NCBI RefSeq assembly: GCF_001886615.1
Contig: NZ_CP018139.1
Span: 3,410,001 to 3,474,000, forward strand
Reading direction: 5' to 3'
DNA: 64,000 nucleotides
Source: Halomonas aestuarii
Lineage (GTDB): Bacteria > Pseudomonadota > Gammaproteobacteria > Pseudomonadales > Halomonadaceae
The stretch's first letter is position 1. Every line of letters starts with the position of its first letter. The notes under the pieces were generated by a model. It had not been told where the DNA came from and did no database searches. It worked only from the letters and a program-made list of their open reading frames with translations. Shown one piece after another: positions 46,018-57,172 of the stretch. Position numbers and translations under genes: made by a program.

Positions 46018-47379
46018 ATGCCCGACACCATCTCCACCACCATCTCGCCGGAAGGCAGCCTCGAGATCCTCTCCCAGCAGGAGGTCGAGCGCCTGCACGA
46101 CACCTCCCGGAGCGGACTGCACGACCTGCTGCGCAACTGCTCGCTGGCGGTACTGAACTGCGGCAATCCCACCGATGACGGCCTGGCCCTGCTGGAGACC
46201 TACCATGACTTCGACATCGAGGTGCTCCAGCAGGATCGCGGCGTGCGCCTGCGGATTACCAACGCCCCCGCCGAGGCCTTCGTCGACGGCAGGATGATCC
46301 GCGGCATCCGCGAGCACCTCTCCGCGGTGCTGCGCGACATCGTCTACGTCTACAACGAGATCCAGACCCGCCACCGCTTCGACCTGCAGACCGCCGAGGG
46401 GACCACCAACGCGGTCTTCCACATCCTGCGCAAGGCCGGCACCCTCAAGCCCGGCCGGGACCCGAGCCTGGTGGTGTGCTGGGGAGGCCATTCGATCTCC
46501 CGCGAGGAGTACGACTACACCAAGTCCGTAGGTTATCACCTGGGCCTGCGGGAGCTGGACATCTGCACCGGCTGCGGGCCGGGCGCCATGAAGGGCCCGA
46601 TGAAGGGCGCCAACGTGGCCCACGCCAAGCAGCGTCGTCGGGAGGGACGCTACCTGGGGGTCTCCGAGCCCGGCATCATTGCCGCCGAGGCCCCCAACCC
46701 CATCGTCAACGAGCTGGTGGTGATGCCCGACATCGAGAAGCGCCTGGAGGCCTTCGTGCGCCTGGGCCATGGCATCATCGTCTTCCCCGGCGGCGTGGGC
46801 ACCGCCGAGGAGATCCTCTACCTGATGGGGATCCTGCTGCACCCGGACAACGCCGACATGGAACTGCCGGTGATCTTCACCGGCCCGGCGGATTCCGCCG
46901 ACTACTTCAAGCGCATCGACGAGTTCCTGGTCTACACGCTGGGCGAGAAGGTGCGCCGCCACTACCGGATCATCGTCGACGACTCCGTCGAGGTGGCCCG
47001 CACCATGCGCAAGAACATCGACACGGTGACCGAGTATCGCCGCAGCCGCCAGGACGCCTTCTACTACAACTGGCGCCTCACCGTGGCCCGGGACTTCCAG
47101 GAGCCCTTCGAGCCCACCCACGAGGCCATGGCGAGCCTCGCCCTCCATCGGGAGCAGCCGGTGCACGAGCTGGCCGCCAACCTGCGACGGGCGTTCTCCG
47201 GCATCGTCGCCGGCAACGTCAAGGAAAAGGGCCTGCGGGCCATCGAGGCCCACGGCCCCTTCCGCCTGCATGCGGAGTCCGAGCTGATGGCGCGCCTGGA
47301 CGAGCTGCTGACCTCCTTCGTCGCCCAGGGGCGCATGAAGCTCGCCGGGCAATACGTGCCCTGCTACACCCTGGGATAG
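46018..47379 (+). CDS. ppnN: Nucleotide 5'-monophosphate nucleosidase PpnN (LOG family)
   Basis: A 453-residue Rossmann-fold enzyme that cleaves purine and pyrimidine nucleotides to base and ribose 5-phosphate and is activated by (p)ppGpp in E. coli (YgdH). The Lysine-decarboxylase-like core shows [25 protein letters not shown] and the LOG-type [18 protein letters not shown]. The N-terminal domain ([21 protein letters not shown]) and C-terminal extension are those of PpnN, distinguishing it from short LOG proteins. AGGGAAC lies about 10 bases upstream of the start. It ends near a bidirectional terminator. Confidence 0.95.
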   Translation: MPDTISTTISPEGSLEILSQQEVERLHDTSRSGLHDLLRNCSLAVLNCGNPTDDGLALLETYHDFDIEVLQQDRGVRLRITNAPAEAFVDGRMIRGIREHLSAVLRDIVYVYNEIQTRHRFDLQTAEGTTNAVFHILRKAGTLKPGRDPSLVVCWGGHSISREEYDYTKSVGYHLGLRELDICTGCGPGAMKGPMKGANVAHAKQRRREGRYLGVSEPGIIAAEAPNPIVNELVVMPDIEKRLEAFVRLGHGIIVFPGGVGTAEEILYLMGILLHPDNADMELPVIFTGPADSADYFKRIDEFLVYTLGEKVRRHYRIIVDDSVEVARTMRKNIDTVTEYRRSRQDAFYYNWRLTVARDFQEPFEPTHEAMASLALHREQPVHELAANLRRAFSGIVAGNVKEKGLRAIEAHGPFRLHAESELMARLDELLTSFVAQGRMKLAGQYVPCYTLG

Positions 47380-47460
47380 CGCACGACGAGCGCCGGGACC
47401 TCCCGGCGCCGCCGTATCCTCCGCCAACAATGCCCGTCCATACTGCCCGCCCATACAAAA

Positions 47461-47493
47461 AGCCCCCGCCGGATCGATGATCCGGCGGGGGCT
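47461..47493 (-). terminator. Intrinsic terminator between ppnN and the membrane-protein gene
   Basis: Fifteen-base perfect arms (AGCCCCCGCCGGATC and complement) with a GAT loop are followed on the minus strand by TTTTTG. It clearly terminates the flavodoxin-membrane protein operon and probably also stops ppnN from the other side. Confidence 0.88.
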
Positions 47494-47533
47494 CGAGGCT
47501 AGGCCGAGACTGAGACTCTCCGGCGCCGCGCCG

Positions 47534-47902
47534 TCAGGGGGCGGCGGGCCGCCACCACAGCCAGACCGCATGCAGCAGCAGGCCCAGGGTGGCGCCGTGG
47601 GACGCCAGCAGCTCCCAGCCGAAGAAGTCGCTGGTCAGGGCATGCCAGGCCGTCATGATGACCACGCCGACCACCAGGCAGAGGGCCAGTCGACGCAACA
47701 GCCCGGGAAGGCGGGCGCGGGCCTCGCGCGCCAGCAGCTGCCACTGCAGCAGGGTCACGACCGCGACCACGGCGATCGCCATCAGCATCAGCGACAGGCG
47801 CGTCTCGAGACCGGCGACGAGGTAGCGTGGCAGGGTCGCCAGCATCATCACGCCGAGCCCCAGCAGCAGGCTCAGGCGTTCCGCGGTCGGCGTCGCCCCC
47901 AC
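47534..47902 (-). CDS. Small four-helix membrane protein, function unknown
   Basis: I do not recognise the family. The 122-residue product has four hydrophobic segments, at about residues 9-26, 36-54, 69-86 and 96-116, with Arg-rich loops between (AREARARLPGLLRRL). There is no signal peptide or catalytic motif. It starts with GTG one base after the flavodoxin stop, with AAGGTGG upstream, so it is translationally linked to the flavodoxin gene and could serve as a membrane partner for an electron-transfer function. That link is inference from position only. Confidence 0.75.
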   Translation of the reverse strand: MGATPTAERLSLLLGLGVMMLATLPRYLVAGLETRLSLMLMAIAVVAVVTLLQWQLLAREARARLPGLLRRLALCLVVGVVIMTAWHALTSDFFGWELLASHGATLGLLLHAVWLWWRPAAP

Positions 47903-47903
47903 C

Positions 47904-48368
47904 TCAGGCCACCTTCAGCTGCTGGGCATCGATCCAGGCCTCGACCCAGGGAAGGGCCTCATCGTCGGCCATGAAGGTCTCCATGGCATCCACCTCGAGC
48001 CGCTCGCCGAGGCGCCGCGCGCCCTGCCCCTCGAGCAGGGCGTCGAGGTGGCGCCCGCCACCGCAGAAGGTCTCGCCGTAGGAGCTGTCGCCCAGGGCGA
48101 TCAGGCCGTAGCGGAGCTCGGGCAGGCCGGGGCTCTGCTCCTCGAGGTCCCGGACGAAGGGCACGATGTTGCCAGGCAGGTCCCCGCTGCCGGTGGTGGA
48201 GACACAGAACAGGGCCAGATCGGTGGGTGAGCCGACCAGGTCGTCGAGGGTGGGCTGATCGAAGATGGCCACCTCGTAGCCGGCGTCCTCGAAGAGCGGC
48301 TTGACCTGTTCGGCGACGTCCAGGGCACCGCCATACATGGTGCCTACGAAGATCTTGAGCATGGGCAT
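47904..48368 (-). CDS. Flavodoxin-like protein (MioC type)
   Basis: A 154-residue FMN-binding electron carrier. The phosphate loop is FVGTMYGGALDVAEQV at the N-terminus; isoalloxazine-binding loops are VSTTGSGDLPGN and LGDSSYGETFCGGG. Its size and GGA motif fit MioC/short flavodoxins used in biotin synthesis or other redox delivery in E. coli. Two in-frame ATGs (MPM) open the gene; the Shine-Dalgarno is not decisive. It heads a two-gene unit with the small membrane protein and diverges from the DUF2788 gene. Confidence 0.88.
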   Translation of the reverse strand: MPMLKIFVGTMYGGALDVAEQVKPLFEDAGYEVAIFDQPTLDDLVGSPTDLALFCVSTTGSGDLPGNIVPFVRDLEEQSPGLPELRYGLIALGDSSYGETFCGGGRHLDALLEGQGARRLGERLEVDAMETFMADDEALPWVEAWIDAQQLKVA

Positions 48369-48501
48369 GTCATGGAATTACCTGAGAATTTCGCTCAGAT
48401 ATTAACACGGGGGTGCGGCATGGGGCCACGTTGTGATGGCTGCCGAGCCGGTAGAGTCCGAGTATAATGGTCAGGATTTCACGTTCCTGCAGGGAGACAT
48501 C

Positions 48502-48711
48502 ATGCGGCACACCTTCGAGACCTGGATCACGCCGATCATGATCGGCGGACTGATCATCTTCATGTGCTTCATCATCTGGGACCTGGCGAAGAAGTCCCGT
48601 GCCGGTCGCTTCGGCACCATCATGCTGTTCGTGGTGCTGGGCGCCGGGATGCTGGGCTACGTGCTGAAGGTGGTGATCACCTGGGCACTGGAGAACGGCA
48701 ACGCGGTCTGA
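48502..48711 (+). CDS. DUF2788 small membrane protein
   Basis: A 69-residue protein with two transmembrane helices (about residues 10-27 and 40-62) separated by a basic loop, AKKSRAGRFG. This matches DUF2788, a gammaproteobacterial family of unknown function. AGGGAGA lies 5 bases before the ATG. A bidirectional 15-base hairpin follows the stop. Confidence 0.85.
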   Translation: MRHTFETWITPIMIGGLIIFMCFIIWDLAKKSRAGRFGTIMLFVVLGAGMLGYVLKVVITWALENGNAV

Positions 48712-48735
48712 GCCGCGACACCGGGGAATCAACGA

Positions 48736-48765
48736 AAGGACGCCACTCCCGGGAGTGGCGTCCTT
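48736..48765. terminator. Bidirectional hairpin between DUF2788 gene and ihfA
   Basis: AAGGACGCCACTCCC and its exact complement are abutting (15-base arms, working loop of about 4). Short U-rich tails occur on both sides (CCTTATCTT on plus, TTTCGTTG on minus). It ends both the DUF2788 transcript and the thrS-ihfA operon. Confidence 0.8.
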
Positions 48766-48784
48766 ATCTTCCGAACGGCAGGTC

Positions 48785-49087
48785 TCACTGCACCTCGCCG
48801 TCGTACCCCTCGACCTGGCTCTTGAGCTTCTGCCCGGGCCGGAAGGTGACCACGCGACGCGCGGAGATGGGAATCTCCTCGCCGGTCTTGGGATTGCGAC
48901 CGGGGCGTTCGCGCTTGTCGCGCAGGTCGAAGTTGCCGAAACCCGACAGCTTGACCTGCTCGTTCTCGCGGAGACAGCCTCGAATCTCCTCGAAGAAGGT
49001 CTCCACCATGGACTTGGCCTCGCGCTTGGAGAGGCCAAGCTCGGCGTGCAGATGTTCGGCCAGTTCCGCCTTGGTCAACGCACCCAT
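48785..49087 (-). CDS. ihfA: Integration host factor alpha subunit
   Basis: A 100-residue DNA-bending nucleoid protein that pairs with IHF beta. [32 protein letters not shown] is the dimer core, FGNFDLRDK follows, and [25 protein letters not shown] is the DNA arm with the intercalating Pro. The start is the ATG before GALTKAEL because GAGGAAGA lies 4-5 bases upstream and E. coli IhfA begins similarly. It is last in the operon, 50 bases after pheT, as in E. coli. Confidence 0.97.
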   Translation of the reverse strand: MGALTKAELAEHLHAELGLSKREAKSMVETFFEEIRGCLRENEQVKLSGFGNFDLRDKRERPGRNPKTGEEIPISARRVVTFRPGQKLKSQVEGYDGEVQ

Positions 49088-49137
49088 GTTGTCTTCCTCG
49101 TGGCGCTGGTCCTGCCGCTCGCCGTGTCGCTGCGCGC

Positions 49138-51516
49138 TCACGCGCGCAGCTCCGCACCCAGATGCTGCCGTGACTCGGCGACGATGGCATCAACCAACTG
49201 ATTGATTTCCTCGTCATTAAGCGTGCGCGATGGATGCTGCCAGGTCAAGCCCAAGGCCACGCTCTTGTGGCCTTCCGACACCCCCTTGCCCTGGTAGACG
49301 TCGAACAGGTGCGAATCCACCAGCCACTCGCCGGCCTGGGCGCGGATGGTGTCGAGCAGGGACTGCACCGGCAGCTCCTCGCGGACCAGGAAGGCCAGGT
49401 CGCGACGCACCTCGGGATGGCGCGACAGCGGCGTGAAGGCCGGCACCCTGCCCTGGGTGAGCGCATCGAGACGCACCTCGAAGAGCAGAGCATCGACCCT
49501 GAGGCCAAGACTCGCCCGAACCGCCGGGTGGAGGGTACCGATCCAGCCGGCCTCCTCGCCTCGGTGCAGCACGCGCGCGCACTGTCCGGGGTGCAGGGCC
49601 GGATGTTCCCCCGGCTCGAAGCGCCAGGCGTCGGGCTCCCCCAGGGCCAGCAGGCTCTCGAGATCGCCCTTGAGGTCGAAGAAGTCGACCGGGGACTTGT
49701 CGCCGGCCCAGCCCTCGGGCTCGCGGGGACCGCAGACCAGCGCCCCGAGCATCGGGATCTGGTGCAGGTGATCGAGCTCGCCCCGGAACACCAGGCCGGT
49801 CTCGAACAGCCGCACGCGGCTCTGCTGACGGTTCAGGTTATGGGTCAGCGCCCGCACCAGGCCCGGGAAGAGGCTGGCCCGCATTACCGACAGGTCGCTG
49901 GAGATGGGATTGGCCAGCGCCGGCGAGACGGCCTCGGGATGCAGCGCCTGCTGCAGCTCCGGGGCGACGAAGCTGTAGGTCACGGCCTCCTGGTAGCCGC
50001 GGGCGACCATCTGGCGCCGCAGCCGCGCCAGCGGCGTGTGGGCCTCGTGGGCGGGCCGCAGGGCCAGGCGCAGCTGGGGGCGGCGCACCGGCAGGCGATT
50101 GTAGCCGTGGATGCGCGCCACCTCCTCGATGAGGTCCTCCTCGATGGCGATGTCGAAACGCCAGCTCGGCACCGTGACCGCCCAGCCCTCGCCGGTGGCC
50201 TCGACGCCGAGCCCCAGGCGCTCGAGGATCTCGGCGACCTCGTCCGCGGGCAGCGACTTGCCGAGCGCCTGCTCGAGGCGGGCCGCCCTCAGGGTCGTCT
50301 CGCGGGCTCCGGGCAGGTGCGCCTCACTGGCCACTTCGACCAGCGGCCCGGGCTCGCCGCCGGTGATCTCCAGCAGCAGCGCGGTGGCCCGCTCGGCGGC
50401 CTCGCGGGCGAGCGCCGGGTCGACGCCCCGCTCGAAGCGGTGGGAGGCATCGGTGTGCAGCCCGTAGCGGCGGCCCTGGCCGGCCACGGCCAGCGGCGAG
50501 AAGAACGCCGACTCGAGGAAGATGTCTCGGGTCTCGGCGCCCACGCCCGAGTGCTCGCCGCCCATGATGCCGGCGATGGCCAGCGGGCCGCGCTCGTCGG
50601 CGATCACCAGGGTGTCGCCATCCAGGGTGATCTCCTGGCCGTCGAGCAGCACCAGGCGCTCGCCCTCGCGGGCCAGGCGCACGATCACGCTGTCGTGCAG
50701 GTTGGCTCGGTCGAAGGCGTGCAGCGGCTGACCGAGCTCGAGCATCACGTAGTTGGTGACGTCCACCACCGGGTCGATGGCGCGAATGCCGCTGCGCCGC
50801 AGCCGCTCGACCATCCACAGCGGGGTCTCGGCGGTGACGTCGACGCCCTTGATCAGGCGGCCGAGGTAGCGCGGGCACCGCTCGGCGTCCTCGACGCGGA
50901 CCGGGAAGGTTTCGTCATGGACGGGCGCCACCGCGGCAATCGTCGGCCCCTCGACCGGCAGGCGATTGAGGACCCCGACCTCGCGGGCGAGGCCCTTGAG
51001 GCTCAGGCAGTCCCCGCGGTTGGGCGTGAGGTCGACCTCGATGGTGTGGTCATCCAGCTTCATGAAGTCTCGGAAGCCCTCGCCCACCGGCGCCGTGGCC
51101 GGCAGCACGAGGATGCCGGCGGAGGTCTCCTCCGCAAGGCCGAGCTCCGAGGCGGAGCAGATCATGCCACGGGACTCCACGCCACGCAGCTTGGCCTTCT
51201 TGATCGTGAAGTCGCCTGGCAGGACGGCCCCGACCCGGGCGAAGGGCACCTTCTGCCCCTGGGCCACGTTGGGGGCGCCACAGACCACCTGCACCCGCTC
51301 GCCGCTGCCATCGTCGACCTGGCAGACGTTGAGCTTGTCGGCGTCGGGGTGCGGCGTCAGTTCCACCACCTCGGCGACCACCACGTCAGTGAAGCTCGCG
51401 GCCACGGGCTCCACGGCATCGACCTCGAGGCCGGCCATGGTGATCTGGTCCGCGAGCGCCTGGGTGGAGAGAGCCGGCGAGACCCAGTCACGCAGCCACT
51501 GTTCGGAAAATTTCAT
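49138..51516 (-). CDS. pheT: Phenylalanyl-tRNA synthetase beta subunit
   Basis: The 792-residue beta chain of the alpha2-beta2 synthetase. It carries the N-terminal tRNA-binding OB domain ([24 protein letters not shown] in outline), B3/B4 editing region ([20 protein letters not shown]), the B5 domain, a catalytic-like core and a C-terminal anticodon-binding fold ([18 protein letters not shown]). It lies 34 bases after pheS. The last codons are HLGAELRA. Confidence 0.98.
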   Translation of the reverse strand: MKFSEQWLRDWVSPALSTQALADQITMAGLEVDAVEPVAASFTDVVVAEVVELTPHPDADKLNVCQVDDGSGERVQVVCGAPNVAQGQKVPFARVGAVLPGDFTIKKAKLRGVESRGMICSASELGLAEETSAGILVLPATAPVGEGFRDFMKLDDHTIEVDLTPNRGDCLSLKGLAREVGVLNRLPVEGPTIAAVAPVHDETFPVRVEDAERCPRYLGRLIKGVDVTAETPLWMVERLRRSGIRAIDPVVDVTNYVMLELGQPLHAFDRANLHDSVIVRLAREGERLVLLDGQEITLDGDTLVIADERGPLAIAGIMGGEHSGVGAETRDIFLESAFFSPLAVAGQGRRYGLHTDASHRFERGVDPALAREAAERATALLLEITGGEPGPLVEVASEAHLPGARETTLRAARLEQALGKSLPADEVAEILERLGLGVEATGEGWAVTVPSWRFDIAIEEDLIEEVARIHGYNRLPVRRPQLRLALRPAHEAHTPLARLRRQMVARGYQEAVTYSFVAPELQQALHPEAVSPALANPISSDLSVMRASLFPGLVRALTHNLNRQQSRVRLFETGLVFRGELDHLHQIPMLGALVCGPREPEGWAGDKSPVDFFDLKGDLESLLALGEPDAWRFEPGEHPALHPGQCARVLHRGEEAGWIGTLHPAVRASLGLRVDALLFEVRLDALTQGRVPAFTPLSRHPEVRRDLAFLVREELPVQSLLDTIRAQAGEWLVDSHLFDVYQGKGVSEGHKSVALGLTWQHPSRTLNDEEINQLVDAIVAESRQHLGAELRA

Positions 51517-51550
51517 GACAACTCCTGTGTTCTGCTTATCCGGTGGGCGA

Positions 51551-52650
<1,100 letters not shown>

Positions 52651-52653
52651 GGT

Positions 52654-52682
52654 CCGGTGACGCGACACGTCGCGCTCACCGG
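52654..52682 (-). other. Hairpin after rplT, upstream of the attenuator
   Basis: A stem of CCGGTGA plus CGCGAC pairing with GTCGCG and TCACCGG, interrupted by one bulged base, lies 16 bases after the rplT stop. It has no U-run and may be the first structure of an attenuation leader or a 3' end stabiliser for the rplT message. Confidence 0.55.
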
Positions 52683-52697
52683 CCAGGGTCGACTCCC

Positions 52698-53051
52698 TTA
52701 CTGGGCAGCCTTGGCCTTCTCGACGATGGCGGCAAAGGCAGCCTTCTCGTGAACGGCCAGATCGGCCAGCACCTTGCGGTCGATCTCGATACCGGCCTTC
52801 TTCAGGCCACCGACGAAGCGACTGTAGGACAGACCGTGCTGACGGGCACCGGCGTTGATGCGCTGGATCCACAGGGCGCGGAACTGGCGCTTGCGCTGGC
52901 GACGGTCACGATAGGCATACTGACCGGCCTTGATGACGGCCTGCTTGGCCACGCGAAAGACGCGTGAACGGGCACCGTAGTAGCCCTTGGCCTGCTTGAG
53001 AATCTTCTTGTGACGACGACGTGCGACGACACCACGCTTGACACGAGTCAT
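52698..53051 (-). CDS. rplT: 50S ribosomal protein L20
   Basis: A 117-residue, highly basic early-assembly protein of the large subunit. The sequence [30 protein letters not shown] N-terminus (seen in part) and the C-terminal domain [30 protein letters not shown] are canonical. In E. coli L20 represses its own operon by binding mRNA near rpmI; a hairpin in the infC-rpmI gap could be a related site. Confidence 0.99.
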   Translation of the reverse strand: MTRVKRGVVARRRHKKILKQAKGYYGARSRVFRVAKQAVIKAGQYAYRDRRQRKRQFRALWIQRINAGARQHGLSYSRFVGGLKKAGIEIDRKVLADLAVHEKAAFAAIVEKAKAAQ

Positions 53052-53088
53052 GGCTATCTCCTGACGTTAGAGGGGTTCACCCGGGGAA

Positions 53089-53283
53089 TTACAGGGTCGG
53101 CAGCATCCGCTGGACCAGCTGCTTGTCGGCATCGTGGATCTGCTTCATCCCACGAAGCTGACGCTTCCGCTTGGTGGACTTCTTGGTCAGGATGTGGCTA
53201 CGAAACGACTGCTTGTGCTTGAAGCCGTTGGCCGTCTTCTTGAAGCGCTTGGCAGCGCCGCTGTTGCTCTTGATTTTCGGCAT
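53089..53283 (-). CDS. rpmI: 50S ribosomal protein L35
   Basis: A 64-residue basic ribosomal protein: [20 protein letters not shown] at the N-terminus and [19 protein letters not shown] in the centre are canonical. It lies between infC and rplT, 37 bases before rplT. The ATG is preceded by GGAGTTAACC. Confidence 0.99.
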   Translation of the reverse strand: MPKIKSNSGAAKRFKKTANGFKHKQSFRSHILTKKSTKRKRQLRGMKQIHDADKQLVQRMLPTL

Positions 53284-53326
53284 GAGGTTAACTCCGCTCG
53301 AGGTTTCTTCAGAAAATTCGGGGCCA

Positions 53327-53350
53327 TCGGAAGGCCAGGAAGCCTTCCGA
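53327..53350 (-). promoter_or_regulatory. Hairpin in the infC-rpmI gap (possible L20 control site)
   Basis: TCGGAAGGC and GCCTTCCGA form a 9-base stem with a 6-base loop midway between infC and rpmI. In E. coli L20 represses rpmI translation via structures in this region. Equivalence is inferred from position only. Confidence 0.4.
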
Positions 53351-53370
53351 CCGTTGAACGGGCCGTCGAA

Positions 53371-53910
53371 TCACTTCTTCTTGGGGGCAATGATCATGAT
53401 CATCTGACGCCCTTCCATCTTCGGGAAGGACTCCACGGTCCCGATCTCCTCGAGATCGGCGGCGATCCGTTCCATCAGCTTGCGACCGATGTCCTGGTGC
53501 GCCATTTCACGACCGCGAAAGCGCAGGGTGACCTTGCCCTTGTCGCCACCTTCGAGGAAGCGCACCAGGTTCTTCATCTTGACCTGGTAGTCGCCCTCGT
53601 CGGTGCCAGGCCGGAACTTGACTTCCTTGACCTGGATCTGCTTCGTCTTCTTCTTCTGAGCAGACTTCTGCTTCTTCTGCTCGAAGACGAACTTGCCGTA
53701 ATCCATGATCTTGCAGACGATGGGATCGGCGTTGGAAATCTGCACGAGGTCCATACCGGCGGCTTCGGCTCGCTCCAGCGCGTCGCTGGTGGGCACAACG
53801 CCCAGCTGCTCGCCGTCACTGTCGATCAGGCGGACCTGATCCTCGGTAATACGCTCGTTCATCGGGGGGCGTTTATCCTGAACGCGCCCTCTGGGGTTGC
53901 TTCTCTTGAT
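53371..53910 (-). CDS. infC: Translation initiation factor IF-3, starting at ATC
   Basis: IF-3 keeps 30S subunits free and discriminates against non-canonical start codons. From the first ATG (53862) the frame encodes only 163 residues and begins [13 protein letters not shown], missing the usual N-terminal tail. In frame 16 codons upstream is ATC, preceded by GGAG at 8 bases, giving [16 protein letters not shown] before MNERIT; this aligns with the tail of Pseudomonas IF-3 (RQDKR...PINENI) and brings the length to 179, near E. coli's 180. E. coli infC uses AUU for autoregulation, so a rare start is expected here. [15 protein letters not shown] and [16 protein letters not shown] are canonical. 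Confidence 0.9.
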   Translation of the reverse strand: MKRSNPRGRVQDKRPPMNERITEDQVRLIDSDGEQLGVVPTSDALERAEAAGMDLVQISNADPIVCKIMDYGKFVFEQKKQKSAQKKKTKQIQVKEVKFRPGTDEGDYQVKMKNLVRFLEGGDKGKVTLRFRGREMAHQDIGRKLMERIAADLEEIGTVESFPKMEGRQMIMIIAPKKK

Positions 53911-53943
53911 GGTTCCGTCTCCACTATCGCTTGGAAGATGTCG

Positions 53944-55842
53944 CTATTGCCGTTCGGTCTGAATCCGCTCGATGAAGGCATCTACCGTCATCGTCCCGAG
54001 ATTCTCGCCGCTGCGGGTGCGCAGGGCCACCGAGTCGGACTCGACTTCCTTATCTCCCACCACCAGGAGATAGGGGACCTTCTGCAACGTATGCTCCCGG
54101 ATTTTAAAGCCGATCTTCTCGTTCCTCAAGTCCGACTTGACGCGAAGACCGACTTTCTGCAGCCGCTGGACCAGCGACGCGGCATAATCGCGCTGGGCAT
54201 CGGTGATGGTCATGACCACCGCCTGCTGCGGCGCCAGCCACAGCGGCATGGCCCCGGCATAGTGCTCGATCAGGATGCCCAGGAAGCGCTCGAAGGAACC
54301 CAGGATCGCCCGGTGCAGCATCACCGGCGTCTTGCGGGTGCCGTCCTCGTCGACGAACTGGGCGCCCAGGCGACCCGGCAGGTTGAAGTCGAGCTGCAGG
54401 GTACCACACTGCCACACCCGGTTGAGGCAATCGCGCAGGGAGAACTCGATCTTGGGCCCGTAGAAGGCGCCCTCGCCCGGCTGGAGCTCCCAGCCGAGGC
54501 CCGTGGCATCCAGCGCCGCCTCGAGACCCGCCTCGGCGCGGTCCCACAGTTCCGGCTCGCCCATGAAGCCCTCGGGGCGGGTGGAGAGCTTGAGCTCCAC
54601 GTCCTCGAACCCGAGCTCCTTGTAGACCTGCAGCGTGAGGGCAATGAAGGCCTCGGCCTCCGACTGGATCTGACCCTCGGTGCAGAAGATGTGGGCATCG
54701 TCCTGGGTGAAGCCGCGCACCCGCATCAGGCCGTGCAGCGAGCCGGAGGGCTCGTTGCGATGGCAGCTACCGAACTCGGCCAGGCGCAGCGGCAGGTCAC
54801 GGTAGCTCTTCAGGCCCTGGTTGAACACCTGCACGTGGCAGGGGCAGTTCATCGGCTTGACCGCGTACTCGCGCTTCTCCGACTCGGTGGTGAACATCAG
54901 GTCGCTGTAGTGCCCCCAGTGCCCGGACGCCTTCCACAGCGAGAGGTCGACCACCTGGGGGGTCTTGATCTCCTGGTAGCCATGCTCGATCTGCACCCGA
55001 CGCATGTACTGCTCCAGCGCCTGGTAGATCGTCCAGCCGTTGGGATGCCAGAAGACCATGCCCGGCGCCTCTTCCTGGAGGTGGAAGAGGTCCATCTTCC
55101 TGGCCAGCTTGCGGTGGTCGCGTTTCTCGGCCTCCTCGAGGCGCTTGAGGTAGGCCTTGAGCTGCTTCTTGTCGCCCCAGGCCGTGCCGTAGATGCGGGT
55201 CAGCATGGGATTCTCGGCATTGCCGCGCCAATAGGCCCCGGCCAGCTTGGTCAGCTTGAACGCCTTGAGGTGCCGGGTGTTGGGCACATGGGGCCCCCGG
55301 CACATGTCCAGGTACTCCTCGTGATGGTAGAGACGAATGGTCTCCCCCTCGGGAATCCCTCGGACGATCTCCTGCTTGTAGGGCTCGTCGCGATGCAGGA
55401 ACTGGAGCATGGCGTGGTCGCGATCTACGTACTCGCGGACCACGTCGTACTCGTGGTCGATCAGGGCCTTCATGCGCGCCTCGATGGCCTCGAGGTCCTC
55501 CGGCGTCACCGAGCGGCCGAAGTCGACATCGTAGTAGAAGCCGTCCTCGATCACCGGGCCGATGGCCATCTTCGCCTCGGGATAGAGCTGCTTGACGGCA
55601 TGGCCGATCAGGTGGGCGCAGGAGTGGCGGATGACCTCCAGGCCTTCCGGGTCACGGGCGGTGAGGATCGCCACCTCGGCGTCATGGTCGATGACGTCGG
55701 CGGCATCCACCTGGACGCCGTCGATCTTGCCGGCCACACAGGCCTTGGCGAGGCCGGGGCCGATGTTCTCGGCCAGCTGCATCACGGTGAGGGGTTCGTC
55801 GAAGATTTTCTGACTGCCGTCGGGCAGGGTCACGATGGGCAT
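53944..55842 (-). CDS. thrS: Threonyl-tRNA synthetase
   Basis: A 632-residue class II synthetase. It has an N-terminal TGS domain ([20 protein letters not shown]), the editing domain with [16 protein letters not shown] and the [10 protein letters not shown] zinc-type motif, catalytic core motifs ([13 protein letters not shown] with the zinc Cys, [30 protein letters not shown], and [23 protein letters not shown]), and a C-terminal anticodon domain. It is the first gene of the translation operon, 33 bases before the infC ATC start. I did not identify the E. coli-type tRNA-like operator in the short leader. Confidence 0.98.
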   Translation of the reverse strand: MPIVTLPDGSQKIFDEPLTVMQLAENIGPGLAKACVAGKIDGVQVDAADVIDHDAEVAILTARDPEGLEVIRHSCAHLIGHAVKQLYPEAKMAIGPVIEDGFYYDVDFGRSVTPEDLEAIEARMKALIDHEYDVVREYVDRDHAMLQFLHRDEPYKQEIVRGIPEGETIRLYHHEEYLDMCRGPHVPNTRHLKAFKLTKLAGAYWRGNAENPMLTRIYGTAWGDKKQLKAYLKRLEEAEKRDHRKLARKMDLFHLQEEAPGMVFWHPNGWTIYQALEQYMRRVQIEHGYQEIKTPQVVDLSLWKASGHWGHYSDLMFTTESEKREYAVKPMNCPCHVQVFNQGLKSYRDLPLRLAEFGSCHRNEPSGSLHGLMRVRGFTQDDAHIFCTEGQIQSEAEAFIALTLQVYKELGFEDVELKLSTRPEGFMGEPELWDRAEAGLEAALDATGLGWELQPGEGAFYGPKIEFSLRDCLNRVWQCGTLQLDFNLPGRLGAQFVDEDGTRKTPVMLHRAILGSFERFLGILIEHYAGAMPLWLAPQQAVVMTITDAQRDYAASLVQRLQKVGLRVKSDLRNEKIGFKIREHTLQKVPYLLVVGDKEVESDSVALRTRSGENLGTMTVDAFIERIQTERQ

Positions 55843-56001
55843 GAAGGCTTCCTTGTGCGCAGTGGTGATCCATACCAGGGATCACGTGTCGCCAGACGAA
55901 TGGTCGTGGTCTGAAAGCCGCCTAGCCTAGCAGAAGCGCCCCCTGTGGCGCCACGGGTGACATGACGGCGCGGGCGACGGGGCAGGAAACGGCCCGCAAC
56001 G

Positions 56002-56029
56002 AGAGAAGGCGCCCGAAGGCGCCTTCTCT
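56002..56029 (-). terminator. UUCG-loop hairpin after the OmpA-family gene
   Basis: AGAGAAGGCGCC / GGCGCCTTCTCT, 12-base perfect arms, with a TTCG tetraloop on the minus strand, lies 55 bases after the lipoprotein stop. No U-run follows on that strand; the plus side has a TTGCTTCC tail. Confidence 0.65.
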
Positions 56030-56083
56030 TGCTTCCGTCACGCCCCGGGCAGCGCCGGGGCGGTGGTCCGGGTCAGGGCAGGA

Positions 56084-56893
56084 TCACTCCCACTCACCCA
56101 GCTCCACGCGACGGTTCTGGGCACGGCCGGCATCGGTCTCGTTGCTGGCCATCGGCTGGGACTCGCCGTAGCCGATGGTGCGCATGCGATCGGCCGAGAC
56201 GCCCTGACTGGCCAGGTAGGCGGCGACGGAATCCGCGCGCTCCTGGGACAGCTGCTGGTTGTAGGCATCGCTACCCACGGCGTCGGTGTGACCCTCGATG
56301 CGCACGCGGACGTTCTTGTTGGCGAGCAGCTTCTCGGCCACGCCATCGAGAATGTTCTCGGCACCCATGGTCAGGGTCGCGGAGTCGAACTCGAAGTTGA
56401 CGTCGCGCAGCACCAGGTCTTCCTCGCAGCCCAGGGCGTTGACTTCGGCACCGGCCGGAGTACCCGGACACTGGTCCTGGTAGTCCGGCACGCCGTCACC
56501 GTCGCTGTCCAGCGGGCAACCCACGGCATCCACGGCCACACCGGCCGGAGTCCCCGGGCACTGGTCATCGGCATCGTTGACGCCATCACCGTCGGTGTCG
56601 CGCGGTGCCGGCGCCGGCGCCGGCGAGGTATCGGCACACAGCATGGCACCGATGGTCGCGCCGGCGGTGGAACCGATGGCGGCACCCTGGTCCTCGTCGG
56701 ATTCGCCGCTCGTGGCATAGCCGATGCCGCCGCCGATCAGGCCCCCGGCCAGGCCGCAGACAAAGGGATGCTGGTACCAGGAATCGCCCGAGGCGCTGGC
56801 ACCGGCGCTTGATTGGGAAGCGGAACTGGCACAGCCGGACAGGCCGACCACCAGAGCAGAACCGAGCAACAAGCCAGTCGTTGATTTCTTCAT
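56084..56893 (-). CDS. OmpA-family lipoprotein with thrombospondin type-3 repeats
   Basis: A 269-residue outer-membrane, peptidoglycan-associated lipoprotein. The signal peptide ends in the lipobox VGLSGC (residues about 16-21). A glycine-zipper segment follows (GLAGGLIGGGIGYATSG; AAIGSTAGATIGAM), then two calcium-binding-type repeats, DTDGDGVNDADDQCPGTPAG and DSDGDGVPDYQDQCPGTPAG, each with paired Cys. The C-terminal OmpA domain has NFEFDSATLT, VRIEGHTDAVGSDAYN and LSQERADSVAAYL, with the Asp and Arg that bind diaminopimelate. It stands alone and has its own terminator. Confidence 0.92.
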   Translation of the reverse strand: MKKSTTGLLLGSALVVGLSGCASSASQSSAGASASGDSWYQHPFVCGLAGGLIGGGIGYATSGESDEDQGAAIGSTAGATIGAMLCADTSPAPAPAPRDTDGDGVNDADDQCPGTPAGVAVDAVGCPLDSDGDGVPDYQDQCPGTPAGAEVNALGCEEDLVLRDVNFEFDSATLTMGAENILDGVAEKLLANKNVRVRIEGHTDAVGSDAYNQQLSQERADSVAAYLASQGVSADRMRTIGYGESQPMASNETDAGRAQNRRVELGEWE

Positions 56894-57172
56894 GTAAGAC
56901 TCCTTCCTTTCTTCTTAACAACTTCCTGCGATGTCAGATCGATGCTGCCATCGTCAAGGGGTTCCGAGGAATGACACGAGGGAAACGGCCCCCGAACCGT
57001 TTCCTGCACCTTCCAAGTAAGCACTTTAGTGCCGTCCAGGCCAGTCCGTCCACGTTGACTGCAGCATCCATTCGCATATCAGCCATCTACGTGGCACGAC
57101 AAGCTTGCAGCAGAGCCGGGAAGGTTGCAATCGAAGCCTGCCGGGTCGGGCGTTCTTCTACGCACCCGCCGC

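Noticed and set aside
53910..53943. ThrS-type tRNA-mimic operator or T-box near thrS
   Set aside because: T-boxes are rare in gammaproteobacteria, and the leader upstream of thrS is short, with no recognisable anticodon-like arm.
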